NCBI GenBank assembly: GCA_017620455.1
Contig: JAFZQK010000067.1
Location: forward strand, 1 to 47,285
DNA from: Clostridia bacterium
GTDB lineage: Bacteria; Bacillota_A; Clostridia; Christensenellales; Aristaeellaceae
Reading direction: 5' to 3'
Length of the DNA stretch: 47,285 nt
A model generated the notes under the pieces. That model was not told where the DNA came from. It saw only the letters and a program-made list of their open reading frames with translations, and ran no database searches. The position numbers were made by a program, and so were the translations under genes. The first letter of the stretch is position 1. Every line of letters begins with the position of its first letter. Below, piece after piece: positions 38,539-46,592 of this stretch.

Positions 38539-39723
38539 TTACCGAAACGCTTCTTCCAGCGCCCTGCCCTCCGCGTCGGGCAGCGACAGCCCCAGCGCCC
38601 GGGCCAGGGTGGGCGCGATATCCACCAGATCGGCTTCCTTCAGTTCCGTCCCCTTCCGGATCCCCGGACCCTTGAGCCACAGCAGCGTCCGGGCTCCCGG
38701 ACGGTCCAGGCCGAAGCCGTGCTCCCCCCGGGTTTCCCCGTCCCGGTCGATATAGCAGCAGCCGGGCTGTGCGTCCACCGCCAGGCGCACGTTTTCCGGC
38801 CCGCCCAGGGCGCGGATCTCTTCCTCCCCCAGGATCCGGGCGATGCCCCATTCCTCCCGGCGGCGGTCCAGGGCACGCCAGGCGGCGGTCAGATCATCGG
38901 CGAAGATATACGCGCCCATGCCCAGGCTCTGGGCCCGGGCGCCGCATGCGGCCTGCAGTTCCCGGTCCAGCGGGATGCCCCGGGGGGCGTCCTCCTGGCC
39001 GTGATCGCTGACCACGCAGAACAGCGTTTCCTCCGTGAGCCCGGCCTTTTCCACCGCGTCCACGATCCTTTTTACCCGGCCGTCCAGCCGCGTCATGGCG
39101 GCGCGGGCTTCCTCGCTGTCCGTGCCGTAGCGGTGGCGCATGGCGTCGCAGTCCACCAGATGCACGGTGAGCACCCGGGGCGGGCGGCGGGAGGCGTACA
39201 GCTTTTCGCACAGCAGCGCCGCGTAATCGTCCAGATCCGGCTGCTGGATGCTTTTGCGCTGTTTTCCGTAAAGCAGCTCCATTTTCAGGATCCACAGCCC
39301 GGCGTAGCGCAGCATTTTCAGCGCCGCGTTCTCCCCCGGCAGGGGAAGCACCTCCGGGAAATTCCTGCGCACGTAGGGGTTTTTCCCGGAAACCGGCCAC
39401 AGGATGGACGCGACGCTCATTTTTCTTTCCCGGGCCGCCTGATACAGCGTTTTTCTTTTGATGTCCCCCACGCGCCAGTACCATTTCCGCATCCGGGGCG
39501 GCGTATCCGGCTGGAAGGGCTGGTTATGGCCGACGCCGTGGGAAAGGGGACGGCACCCCGTCAGCAGGGACGCGTGGATGGGATAGGTGAGGGTGGGGTA
39601 CACCGTCTTCACATTCCGGCAGAAGACCCCCTCCTCCGCAAGCGCAGAAAGCGCGGGCAGGCCCAGAAGCCTGTCCGCGTCGGGCTGCGCCACCGCGTCC
39701 AGCGAAATCATGCACAGGCGCAT
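38539..39723 (-). CDS. Alkaline phosphatase superfamily protein / nucleotide pyrophosphatase-phosphodiesterase
   Basis: 394 residues; GGAGGT lies upstream of ATG 39723. It starts MRLCMISLDAVAQPDADRLL with the first metal Asp, followed by the nucleophile Thr in VYPTLTYPIHASLLTGCRPL. Later metal ligands are in VHLVDCDAMRHRYG, VVSDHGQED and GEHGF. The fold is type I phosphodiesterase/nucleotide pyrophosphatase. Without a signal peptide it acts inside the cell. It sits seven bases after the TPM stop region in the envelope operon. Confidence 0.9.
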   Translation of the reverse strand: MRLCMISLDAVAQPDADRLLGLPALSALAEEGVFCRNVKTVYPTLTYPIHASLLTGCRPLSHGVGHNQPFQPDTPPRMRKWYWRVGDIKRKTLYQAARERKMSVASILWPVSGKNPYVRRNFPEVLPLPGENAALKMLRYAGLWILKMELLYGKQRKSIQQPDLDDYAALLCEKLYASRRPPRVLTVHLVDCDAMRHRYGTDSEEARAAMTRLDGRVKRIVDAVEKAGLTEETLFCVVSDHGQEDAPRGIPLDRELQAACGARAQSLGMGAYIFADDLTAAWRALDRRREEWGIARILGEEEIRALGGPENVRLAVDAQPGCCYIDRDGETRGEHGFGLDRPGARTLLWLKGPGIRKGTELKEADLVDIAPTLARALGLSLPDAEGRALEEAFR

Positions 39724-39729
39724 TGCCGC

Positions 39730-40449
39730 CTACCTCCGCCCGCGGCGCTTTTTGCGGAAAAACAGGAAATAGATCACCAGGATCCAGATGATGATGCTGC
39801 CCCAGTTGGATTTATGCTCTTCCTGCTCCCAGCTTTGGTTCCAGTCCTGATACTTTTCCTGATAATCGTTCTGGGCGAACATTCCCTGCCAGACCTGTTC
39901 CCAGGTCTGGGGCTCGGGGGTGGCGATAGGCTCTTCCTCCGCGCCCGGAAGCCCGGTCACGTTCAGCCCGGTCCCCTGGGCTTTGGCCAGGGCCTGGGCC
40001 AGCGCCACGGCGGTTTCCCCGGCAGCCCGGCTGTATTCCCTTTTCAGGAAAGCGGCGCGGAAATGATTCGCCATCAGCATATCCAGGCTTTCCTTGGTCA
40101 GGCTGCCCTTGGCCAGATCGCCCAGCGCCACGGCGTAGCTTTCCTCGCCCACCACCATCAGCAGCAGGATATCGTTCTCCTTCAGGTTCCACACCCGGAA
40201 CACCTGGTCCACGTAGCTCTGGGGCGACGCGCCGCCCAGGAAATGCCGGGTGAGCACGTACACGCGGCCGTCCACGGCGGCTTCCAGCTTTCCGGCAAGG
40301 TCCGTCAGGTCCTTCGCCGCATCCTCGCCCAGCACCCCGGCCATATCCGCCACGATGCCCTGGAAGGGAGGATACTCCTCGGCCCGGACCCCGGGCAGCG
40401 CCGCCAGGCAAAGCAAAAGGATCATAATGGCAGCTATCGTTTTGCGCAT
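39730..40449 (-). CDS. TPM-domain membrane protein
   Basis: 239 residues from ATG 40449, with GGAGG upstream; a coupled start at 40476 overlapping the lemA-like stop codon (ATGA) is possible. A signal peptide (AAIMILLLCLAALPGVRAEE) is followed by a TPM domain: FQGIVADMAGVLGEDAAKDL, GRVYVLTRHFLGG and LKENDILLLMVVGEESYAVA. A C-terminal membrane helix (IIIWILVIYFLFF) ends in RKKRRGRR. TPM and LemA genes often go together in envelope maintenance clusters. Confidence 0.88.
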   Translation of the reverse strand: MRKTIAAIMILLLCLAALPGVRAEEYPPFQGIVADMAGVLGEDAAKDLTDLAGKLEAAVDGRVYVLTRHFLGGASPQSYVDQVFRVWNLKENDILLLMVVGEESYAVALGDLAKGSLTKESLDMLMANHFRAAFLKREYSRAAGETAVALAQALAKAQGTGLNVTGLPGAEEEPIATPEPQTWEQVWQGMFAQNDYQEKYQDWNQSWEQEEHKSNWGSIIIWILVIYFLFFRKKRRGRR

Positions 40450-40472
40450 GACGCTTCCTCCTCTCCCCTCGT

Positions 40473-41027
40473 TCATTTCCGCAGGAACTCTTCCGCCGGC
40501 CGGATCCCCAGGATCCTGGCGATCATGCCGCTGAAGGTGCTGTTGATTTTTTTATTGAATTCCGCCGCAGCGCTGTTGTACTGGGCCCCGGCGGTCTTTT
40601 CCCCGCTCTGCTCCATCATCTGGGGCAGATAGGATTCGGCGTACATCCGGTCCCTTTCGTCCGCCTGCACGGCGGGCAAAGCCGCCAGGCGCTGCAGAAG
40701 GGCCTGGGCGTCCACCGTCAGGTTTTCGTTGGCTTCCGCTTTTTCCCGCAGGGAGGCGCTGCCCTCCAGCACGTCCTTGTCCGCTTTCACCCGGTTCACG
40801 GCGTCCAGGAAGCCTTCGTCCGCGGTTTTGACGTACTGTTCCCTTCCGGCCACCGCCAGCAGGTTATATGCCGCCTCCACCCGGGCCTGCATCATGGTTT
40901 CCAGCCCCGCGTAGGTTTCCTCCACCCGCGCGCGCTCCCCGCTCCAGCCCCGGTACGCGCCGAAGCACACGGCAAACACGATCAACAGAATCAACAGCAC
41001 CACGGCCCATCCGGTACGCAGTTTCAT
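40473..41027 (-). CDS. LemA-family membrane protein
   Basis: 184 residues; GAGGAGG precedes the start. A single N-terminal membrane helix (WAVVLLILLIVFAVCFGAYR) is followed by a long helical domain with LemA features: VEAAYNLLAVAGREQYVK, FLDAVNRVKADKDVLEGS and AGAQYNSAAAEFNKKINS. The terminal KINSTFSGMIARILG matches the conserved LemA end. The family's role is unclear but is tied to envelope stress in several bacteria. It lies between the telA-like and TPM genes. Confidence 0.9.
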   Translation of the reverse strand: MKLRTGWAVVLLILLIVFAVCFGAYRGWSGERARVEETYAGLETMMQARVEAAYNLLAVAGREQYVKTADEGFLDAVNRVKADKDVLEGSASLREKAEANENLTVDAQALLQRLAALPAVQADERDRMYAESYLPQMMEQSGEKTAGAQYNSAAAEFNKKINSTFSGMIARILGIRPAEEFLRK

Positions 41028-41063
41028 GGCAGCCTCCTCACGGTTCTCAAAAGCAGTATGGAA

Positions 41064-41093
41064 CGGGGCTTCCCCCGGCAGGGAGAAGCCCCG
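41064..41093 (-). terminator. Hairpin after the telA-like gene, weak terminator
   Basis: CGGGGCTTC pairs with GAAGCCCCG (41085-41093 with 41064-41072), but only TTCC follows on the minus strand. It probably attenuates rather than stops the downstream lemA-TPM genes. Confidence 0.5.
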
Positions 41094-41111
41094 GAAGGGG
41101 ACAATCCCCCA

Positions 41112-42311
41112 TTACATGGTCAGCAGCTTTTCTTTCAGGTTCCTTTCCATATCGGCCAGGGTCTTTTCGGCGGCGGCGCGCTTCTCGCGGCCTTCCTGCT
41201 GAATGCGGGACACCTCGTTGATGGTGTCGATCAGGCTCTGGTTGGTGGCCACCAGGGTTTCGATATCGATGATGCCGCGCTCGGACTCCTTGGCGGTCTC
41301 GATGGTGCCCATATGCAGCGTTTCGGCGTTCTTTTTAAGCAGCTCGTTGGTCATGTTGGTCACGGCCTGCTGAGCCTTCATGGCCTGCTGGCTGTGATGC
41401 AGGCCCAGGGCCAGCACCATCTGGTTCTTCCACAGAGGCAGGGTGTTCACCAGGGTGGACTGGATGCGCTCCACCAGCAGGGAATTGTTGTTCTGCAGCA
41501 GGCGGATCTGGGGCGCCATCTGCATGGAGATCTGGCGGGTCAGCTTCAGATCGTACAGCTTCTTTTCAAAGCGGTCGCACTGGGCGGCCAGGTCGTTGGC
41601 CTTCTGGGCGTCCATGGAATCGCCGGATTTTTCGGCGGCGTCCTGCAGGGCCTTGAGATCGGTGTCCCGCACTTCCTTGAGGCGCTGTTCGCCGGCCACG
41701 ATGTAGAGCGTCAGCTCATGGAAGTATTCCAGGTTCATATCGTACAGGCGGTTGAACATGGCCACGTCCTTGAGCAGCTGCACCTGATGGCCTTCCAGGT
41801 CGGAGGCAATCTTTTCCACATTGACGGAGACGGTGTCGTACTTGGCCTGGATGGAGGCGATCTGCTTCTTGGCGCCGAAGAACCAGCCGCGGATACCCTT
41901 GGGCTTTTCGCCGGCGGTGTTGAATTCCTTGAGGTTGGCGATCAGATTGGCCAGCATGTCGCCCACATCGCCGGTATCGTCGGTCTTGACGGAGGCCAGC
42001 ACGCTGTCGGCGAAGGAAGACACCTTCTTCTGGGCGTCCGCGCCGTAGAGCATCACATGGTCGGGGTTGGTCAGGTCGATGGTCTTGGCGAAAGCGGCCA
42101 CCTGCACCTTTTCCGCTTCGGTGAGGCTCTCCTCCAGGCTCTGGGCCGCTTCCACGGCCTTGCCGGCGTCAGGGGCTTCGGGGGTCTTGAGGCTGTCCAG
42201 CATTTCCACGGCCTGCTCCAGGATCTTCTTGTCGCCGATTTCGGGGTTCAGCGTCAGGATCGGGGCGGCGTGAACGGCTTCCTGTTCCATGGGGGCAGTG
42301 TTTTCAGACAT
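41112..42311 (-). CDS. TelA-family toxic-anion resistance protein
   Basis: 399 residues. Typical TelA blocks: IDLTNPDHVMLYGADAQKKV, SSFADSVLASVKTDDTGDV, GWFFGAKKQIASIQAKYDT, LDLKALQDAAEKSG-type helices, QMAPQIRLLQNNNSLLVERI and LVNTLPLWKNQMVLALGLHH. The protein is almost wholly helical and cytoplasmic. TelA proteins are associated with tellurite and other envelope-active toxicants and in Firmicutes pair with an XpaC-like gene, as here (48 nt upstream). Confidence 0.93.
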   Translation of the reverse strand: MSENTAPMEQEAVHAAPILTLNPEIGDKKILEQAVEMLDSLKTPEAPDAGKAVEAAQSLEESLTEAEKVQVAAFAKTIDLTNPDHVMLYGADAQKKVSSFADSVLASVKTDDTGDVGDMLANLIANLKEFNTAGEKPKGIRGWFFGAKKQIASIQAKYDTVSVNVEKIASDLEGHQVQLLKDVAMFNRLYDMNLEYFHELTLYIVAGEQRLKEVRDTDLKALQDAAEKSGDSMDAQKANDLAAQCDRFEKKLYDLKLTRQISMQMAPQIRLLQNNNSLLVERIQSTLVNTLPLWKNQMVLALGLHHSQQAMKAQQAVTNMTNELLKKNAETLHMGTIETAKESERGIIDIETLVATNQSLIDTINEVSRIQQEGREKRAAAEKTLADMERNLKEKLLTM

Positions 42312-42358
42312 GGGAACGATCTCCTTTCAGTTTCTGACGGAAGTATGCTTGAGCGCTT

Positions 42359-43033
42359 TTATTCGTTGGCTTGCTCACCCTTGATGCCGGATTCCACCAG
42401 GCCGTCCTGGCGCAGCATGGTCTCCATGACATCGATATCGGTGGACAAATCCAGCATATCGTCGTGATACAGGGCGTTGAGCTGCTTGTCGAAGGCCTTG
42501 AGCACCACGTCCATGGCCCGGCGGATCTGGGTCCGGGTGGCCTGGGCTTCCTGGCCGGAAACGTGCCGCTCCTCCATTTTGCGGTAGCCCTGCAGCATTT
42601 TCAGGGTGGTGGGCAGATAATAATCCATGAAGCGGCGGATCTGGGGCGCCTTGCCCGGCTGCTCCGCCACGGTATGGAAGATGCGGCTGCTCACGTCGTC
42701 CAGGCGGTTCATCTGGTCCGTCAATTCCGCGTCCGGGATCTTTTCGTTTTCCTCCCGGATCTGGGCCATCATCTCCTGGCCCTTTTCCACCAGGGAATCC
42801 GCCGCGGCGTCCCCCGTCTTGGGGATCTGCTGCTGCACGGGGGCTTCCTTGCTGGTATCCAGCCCCTGGGCCATCACGTACACGATCCGCCCCACCAGCA
42901 GCGCCACGCCGACGCAGATCAGGTAATGCTGCCAGCGGTACAGCTTGAAGATCAGGGAATAAAGCACCACCGCCGCGCCCATGGCCAGCAGGGCGTAAAG
43001 CATCGCGCGGGATTCTTTCTTCTTTTTCTGCAT
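42359..43033 (-). CDS. XpaC-like 5-bromo-4-chloroindolyl phosphate hydrolysis family membrane protein
   Basis: 224 residues from ATG 43033, with AAAGGAG about ten bases away. Two membrane helices near the start (LYALLAMGAAVVLYSLIFKL and HYLICVGVALLVGRIVYVM) are followed by a helical cytoplasmic domain: DSLVEKGQEMMAQIREENEK, RIFHTVAEQPGKAPQIRRFM, DYYLPTTLKMLQGYRKMEE and LSTDIDVMETMLRQDGL. This is the XpaC domain, which regularly precedes telA. First gene of the operon xpaC-telA-lemA-TPM-phosphodiesterase-MBL. Confidence 0.9.
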   Translation of the reverse strand: MQKKKKESRAMLYALLAMGAAVVLYSLIFKLYRWQHYLICVGVALLVGRIVYVMAQGLDTSKEAPVQQQIPKTGDAAADSLVEKGQEMMAQIREENEKIPDAELTDQMNRLDDVSSRIFHTVAEQPGKAPQIRRFMDYYLPTTLKMLQGYRKMEERHVSGQEAQATRTQIRRAMDVVLKAFDKQLNALYHDDMLDLSTDIDVMETMLRQDGLVESGIKGEQANE

Positions 43034-43165
43034 TCCGTTGCATCTCCTTTCCGTCAGATCCTGCATCCTGAAGGATAGCAGTTCCCGGAAAAATCGCAAG
43101 CAAAAGGCGCCGAACGATACGTTTTTCCTGCCGAAAGCATCAAAACGGCGCTCTTTTCCGCGTGT

Positions 43166-43194
43166 AGTATATCACAATCCTCCCCCGTTTTCAA
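43166..43194 (-). promoter_or_regulatory. Promoter of the xpaC-telA operon
   Basis: Minus-strand TTGAAA (43194-43189), a 17-nt spacer and TATACT (43171-43166). Confidence 0.8.
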
Positions 43195-43218
43195 CGCTTT
43201 GCGCACGGAAAAGTGCCG

Positions 43219-43247
43219 GGATATTCCATCATTTTTCCGCATAAAGT
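43219..43247 (+). promoter_or_regulatory. Candidate sigma-E (mother-cell) promoter of yabPQ
   Basis: GGATATT (43219-43225) and CATAAAGT (43240-43247), 14 nt apart, resemble the sigma-E consensus (ATATT, 13-15 nt, CATACAAT). yabP and yabQ are sigma-E genes in Bacillus, which supports the call. Confidence 0.65.
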
Positions 43248-43265
43248 GGTTCCGGAGGTGAGCCC

Positions 43266-43559
43266 ATGGAAAAAGCAGCATCCGCCCCCCGCCCGCGTCC
43301 GGCGCCCAAGCCTCACGCCCTCACCCTGGACAACCGCCAGCGGGCCGTCCTCACCGGCGTCAGCGAGGTGCTGGCGTTCGACGAAGGCCAGGTGATCCTG
43401 ATGACGGAGGCGGGCGAAGTGACCCTCGCCGGGGAAGGCCTGCACGTGACCCGCCTGAACCTGGAGGAGGGGCAGATGGCGGTGGAGGGAAAAATCGACA
43501 GCATCGTCTATCCGCCCCGGGGGGCCCGGCGCGGCTGGTTCCGCAGGAACAAGGGATGA
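43266..43559 (+). CDS. yabP: Sporulation protein YabP
   Basis: 97 residues; GGAGGTGA lies just upstream. Typical YabP sequence: PHALTLDNRQRAVLTGVSEV, LAFDEGQVILMTEAGEVTL and GEGLHVTRLNLEEGQMAVEG. YabP is made in the mother cell and is required for normal spore formation. The N-terminal ~15 residues are Pro/Ala-rich. It overlaps yabQ by four bases (ATGA). Confidence 0.93.
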   Translation: MEKAASAPRPRPAPKPHALTLDNRQRAVLTGVSEVLAFDEGQVILMTEAGEVTLAGEGLHVTRLNLEEGQMAVEGKIDSIVYPPRGARRGWFRRNKG

Positions 43560-43873
43560 TTTTTCAGGAAACGGCCCGGCAGGGGCAAGGCCTGCTTTTC
43601 CTGGTGGGGGCGGGGGCAGCCGCCGGGGCGCTTTACGATCTGCTCTCGCCCCTGCGACGCCGGGCGCCCGGGGCGGTCCTTCCCGTGCTGGATATCCTCT
43701 GGTGCCTGCTGTCCGCGGCGCTGTGCCTGGCCGCCCTGGTCCTGTCCCTGGAGGATCAGGCGCGGCTGTACGCGCCCCTGGGGATGCTGTGCGGCTTCGC
43801 CGCCTACCGCCTGGCCGTGCGCCTGCCCCTGCGCGCGCTGGCGCGCCGGATCCGCCGCCCCAGGGATCCATGA
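43556..43873 (+). CDS. yabQ: Spore cortex biosynthesis protein YabQ
   Basis: 105 residues overlapping yabP. Three or so membrane helices (GLLFLVGAGAAAGALYDLL, VLDILWCLLSAALCLAALVL, YAPLGMLCGFAAYRLAV) and the conserved GALYDLLSPLRRR segment match YabQ, needed for cortex formation. The usual divIC does not follow; the gene ends before the metG terminator and has no obvious terminator of its own. Confidence 0.9.
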   Translation: MIFQETARQGQGLLFLVGAGAAAGALYDLLSPLRRRAPGAVLPVLDILWCLLSAALCLAALVLSLEDQARLYAPLGMLCGFAAYRLAVRLPLRALARRIRRPRDP

Positions 43874-43950
43874 TACCCTCTTTTCATTAGATTTTCCTGT
43901 GAAGCTCCTGAAGATCCCATTGGATTTGGGTGAATATCCGGCGTTTCACG

Positions 43951-43998
43951 AAAAAAGCTCCCCGGAGCCGGCGTTCGTCGCCAGCGGGCTCCGGGGAG
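43951..43998 (-). terminator. Rho-independent terminator of metG
   Basis: A 12-bp perfect stem (CTCCCCGGAGCC, 43958-43969, with 43987-43998) followed on the minus strand by TTTTTT. Confidence 0.92.
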
Positions 43999-44018
43999 AA
44001 CCGTTTTTGTGTTTTTTC

Positions 44019-46034
44019 TCAGCCGATTTCCGCGCCGTCGGGCATGATGGGATCGGCGGTGAGGAGCCGAAGGGTCTCGGTGCCGTCCTCGTTCTGCTTC
44101 ACGGCGGAGAGCAGCATGCCCTGGCTTTCGATGCCCATGATCTTCCGGGGCGCCAGGTTGGCCAGCAGGATCAGCTTCTTGCCCACCAGCTCCTCGGGAG
44201 TATGGTATTTCGCGATGCCGGAGAGCACCGTGCGCTCCTCCGCGCCCAGGGACAGGCGGAATTTCAGCAGCTTTTCGCTTTTTTCCACCCGTTCGCATTC
44301 CACCACCCGGGCCACCCGCAGCTGGATCTTTTCAAAATCCGCAAACCCGATGCAGCCTTCGGGGATCTCCTGCTTCTTTTCGGCTTTCTTTTCGGCCTTC
44401 TGCTCTTTCTTTTCCTGCTTTGCCGCGGCTTTTTCCTCTTTCTTCCCGTCGTTGCCGCTGAGGGCTTCCAGCTCCTTCTGCACGTCGATCCGGGGGAAGA
44501 GGGCGTCGCCCTTCTTCACCTTCAGGCCCTCGGGCAGCGTGCCGAAGCAGGACAGGGAATCCCAGGTCTGGAGCCGGGGATCGTCGATGCCCAGCTGGGC
44601 GAAGATCTTATCCGGAGTGGAGGGCATGAAGGGCCGGATCAGCACGGCCACGAACCGCACGCATTCCGCCAGCATCAGCAGCACCGTGGCCAGGCGGTTT
44701 TTCTTTTCCGGATCCCTGCCCAGCACCCAGGGCTGGGTGACGTCGATGTACTTGTTGCATTCGCCGACGACCTTCCAGATCTCCGCCAGCGCCTGGGAGA
44801 ACTGCAGTTTATCCATCTGCTCCTCCACCAGGGCAGGCAGCTTGGCGCAGTGCTCCCACAGGGGCGCGTCCACCGTTTCGTCGGTCACGTTGGTCCAGGC
44901 GGGGATCACGCCGTCGAAGTACTTTTCCAGCATGGCCACCGTGCGGCTGACCAGGTTGCCCAGGTCGTTGGCCAGATCGGCGTTCATGCGGGTGAGGAAG
45001 GATTCGTTGGTGTAATTGCCGTCGGCGCCGAAGGGCATTTCGCGCATCAGGTAATACCGGAGGGCGTCCACGCCGTAGCGCGCCACGATGGGCTGGGGGT
45101 AGACCACGTTGCCCTTGGATTTGCTCATCCTGTCCGCGCCGAACAGCAGCCACCCGTGGCCGAACACCTGCCTGGGCAGGGGCAGCCCCAGGGCGTGGAG
45201 CATGATGGGCCAGTAAATCGTGTGGAACCGCACGATCTCCTTGCCCACCAGATGCACGTCCGCCGGCCAGTATTTGCGGAACAAAGAATCGTCGTCGGTA
45301 CCGTAGCCCAGAGCCGAGATATAATTGGAAAGGGCGTCGATCCAGACGTACACCGTGTGCTTGGGATCAAAGTCCACCGGGATACCCCACTTGACGCTGG
45401 TGCGGCTGACGCACAGATCCTGCAGGCCGGGCTTGAGGAAATTGTTGATCATTTCATTGGCGCGCTTGGCGGGCTGAATGAAATCGGGATGGGCTTCGAT
45501 ATAGCCGATGAGCCAATCCTGATATTTGCTCATGCGGAAGAAATAGCTTTCCTCCTTCATGGGCTGGCAGGGCCTGCCGCAGTCGGGGCACACCTTCTGG
45601 CCGTCCTTCTCCACCAGCTGGGTGGGGGTCCAGAAGGATTCGCAGGGCGTGCAGTACATGCCCTCGTACTCGCTCTTGTAAATATCCCCCTGCTCATAGA
45701 ACTGGCGGAAGATCTTCTGCACCACCTTGATATGGCGTTCCTGGGTGGTGCGGATGAAATCGTCGTATTCGATGTTCATCAGCTTCCACAGTTCCTTTGT
45801 CTCCGCCACGATCTTATCCACATATGCAATGGGGGTCACGCCCTGCTCGGCGGCCTTTTTTTCGATTTTCTGGCCGTGTTCGTCGGTGCCGGTGAGGAAA
45901 TAGGTGTCGTATCCCTGCATTTTCCTGAACCGGGCCATGGTGTCGGCCGCCACGGTGGTGTAGGTGTGGCCGATGGTCATATTGCCCGAGGGGTAGTAAA
46001 TGGGCGTGGTGATGTAGTAGGTTTTTCCGTTCAT
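44019..46034 (-). CDS. metG: Methionine-tRNA ligase with C-terminal tRNA-binding domain
   Basis: 671 residues; AAGGAGAGG precedes the start. It charges tRNA-Met for initiation and elongation. The HIGH-type motif is in YYPSGNMTIGHTYTTVAADT, the zinc knuckle is CTPCESFWTP to CPDCGRPC, and the KMSKS motif is DRMSKSKGNVVYP. An anticodon-binding helical domain, a Lys/Glu-rich linker (KKEEKAAAKQEKKEQKAEKK) and an EMAPII/Arc1p-like domain (FEKIQLRVARVVECERVEKS, LANLAPRKIMGIESQGMLLS) follow. The length is normal for the dimeric class. Expression is controlled by the Met T-box upstream. Confidence 0.97.
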   Translation of the reverse strand: MNGKTYYITTPIYYPSGNMTIGHTYTTVAADTMARFRKMQGYDTYFLTGTDEHGQKIEKKAAEQGVTPIAYVDKIVAETKELWKLMNIEYDDFIRTTQERHIKVVQKIFRQFYEQGDIYKSEYEGMYCTPCESFWTPTQLVEKDGQKVCPDCGRPCQPMKEESYFFRMSKYQDWLIGYIEAHPDFIQPAKRANEMINNFLKPGLQDLCVSRTSVKWGIPVDFDPKHTVYVWIDALSNYISALGYGTDDDSLFRKYWPADVHLVGKEIVRFHTIYWPIMLHALGLPLPRQVFGHGWLLFGADRMSKSKGNVVYPQPIVARYGVDALRYYLMREMPFGADGNYTNESFLTRMNADLANDLGNLVSRTVAMLEKYFDGVIPAWTNVTDETVDAPLWEHCAKLPALVEEQMDKLQFSQALAEIWKVVGECNKYIDVTQPWVLGRDPEKKNRLATVLLMLAECVRFVAVLIRPFMPSTPDKIFAQLGIDDPRLQTWDSLSCFGTLPEGLKVKKGDALFPRIDVQKELEALSGNDGKKEEKAAAKQEKKEQKAEKKAEKKQEIPEGCIGFADFEKIQLRVARVVECERVEKSEKLLKFRLSLGAEERTVLSGIAKYHTPEELVGKKLILLANLAPRKIMGIESQGMLLSAVKQNEDGTETLRLLTADPIMPDGAEIG

Positions 46035-46070
46035 GGCAATCCTCTCCTTTGTCCGGTGCGAGGGCTGAGG

Positions 46071-46316
46071 AAACGCCCCCGCATCCGTTCATGATGCAGG
46101 GGCGTGATCAAACGCGGTACCACCCTGGTTCGCGCGCAGAAACACGCGCCTTCATTCGGCGGATATCGGCGCTGCCCGGCGGGGGCTGATCGTGCTTGCC
46201 TCCGCGTGCTCCGGGGCCATGTTCCCCTGCCGCGCCGCCGCCGCCTTTCACCTTTACGCGGCTCTCTTTCGGGCGGGCATGCGCAGGGTACTCTTCCCTT
46301 CCTCGCACTTTCATTT
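46071..46316 (-). promoter_or_regulatory. Methionine-specific T-box leader of metG
   Basis: The minus strand carries AGGGTGGTACCGCG (46126-46113), the T-box proper. About 90 nt upstream a GGGGAACATGGCCCC context places AUG (46220-46218) as specifier codon, matching Met. Stem I elements GGAAGAGTA and GGTGAAAG are present. A terminator stem follows: ACGCCCC paired with GGGGGCGT around 46072-46105, followed by TTTCC. Uncharged tRNA-Met would favour the antiterminator and read-through. Confidence 0.92.
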
Positions 46317-46345
46317 ATCTTAGCCGCTCCCGCCCCGCTTGTCAA
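46317..46345 (-). promoter_or_regulatory. Promoter of the metG leader
   Basis: Minus-strand TTGACA (46345-46340), a 17-nt spacer and TAAGAT (46322-46317). Confidence 0.85.
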
Positions 46346-46397
46346 GGAAAAAAATCCCGCCGCCGGGCGCGGGACGGATCCGGGCGCAGGCTCCGAA

Positions 46398-46462
46398 ATG
46401 TCTATATACATAATGTGTATGTCTATTATTTCATGGTATTTTCCCTCCCCGGCGCTTATAAT
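46398..46462 (+). promoter_or_regulatory. Promoter region of the Ala-rich repeat gene with direct repeats
   Basis: TATAAT at 46457-46462 has no good -35 (TGGTAT at best), which suggests activation. Upstream, ATGTCTAT occurs at 46398-46405 and 46419-46426, 21 bp apart (two helical turns), and ATACA-N5-TGTAT forms a small dyad between them. A transcription factor site is plausible. The leader to the start codon is about 125 nt and shows no gene. Confidence 0.5.
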
Positions 46463-46592
46463 ACATATATGATTTTCTGCGTTCTCTGCCTTCGGCGGAC
46501 GGATCGGGCAGGGGAGGACGCGGCGGTGCCGCTGATCCGTTTGCAGAGGGAAGACCCGTTCAAAACAAAAATCAAAAAGGAGGAAACAATCC

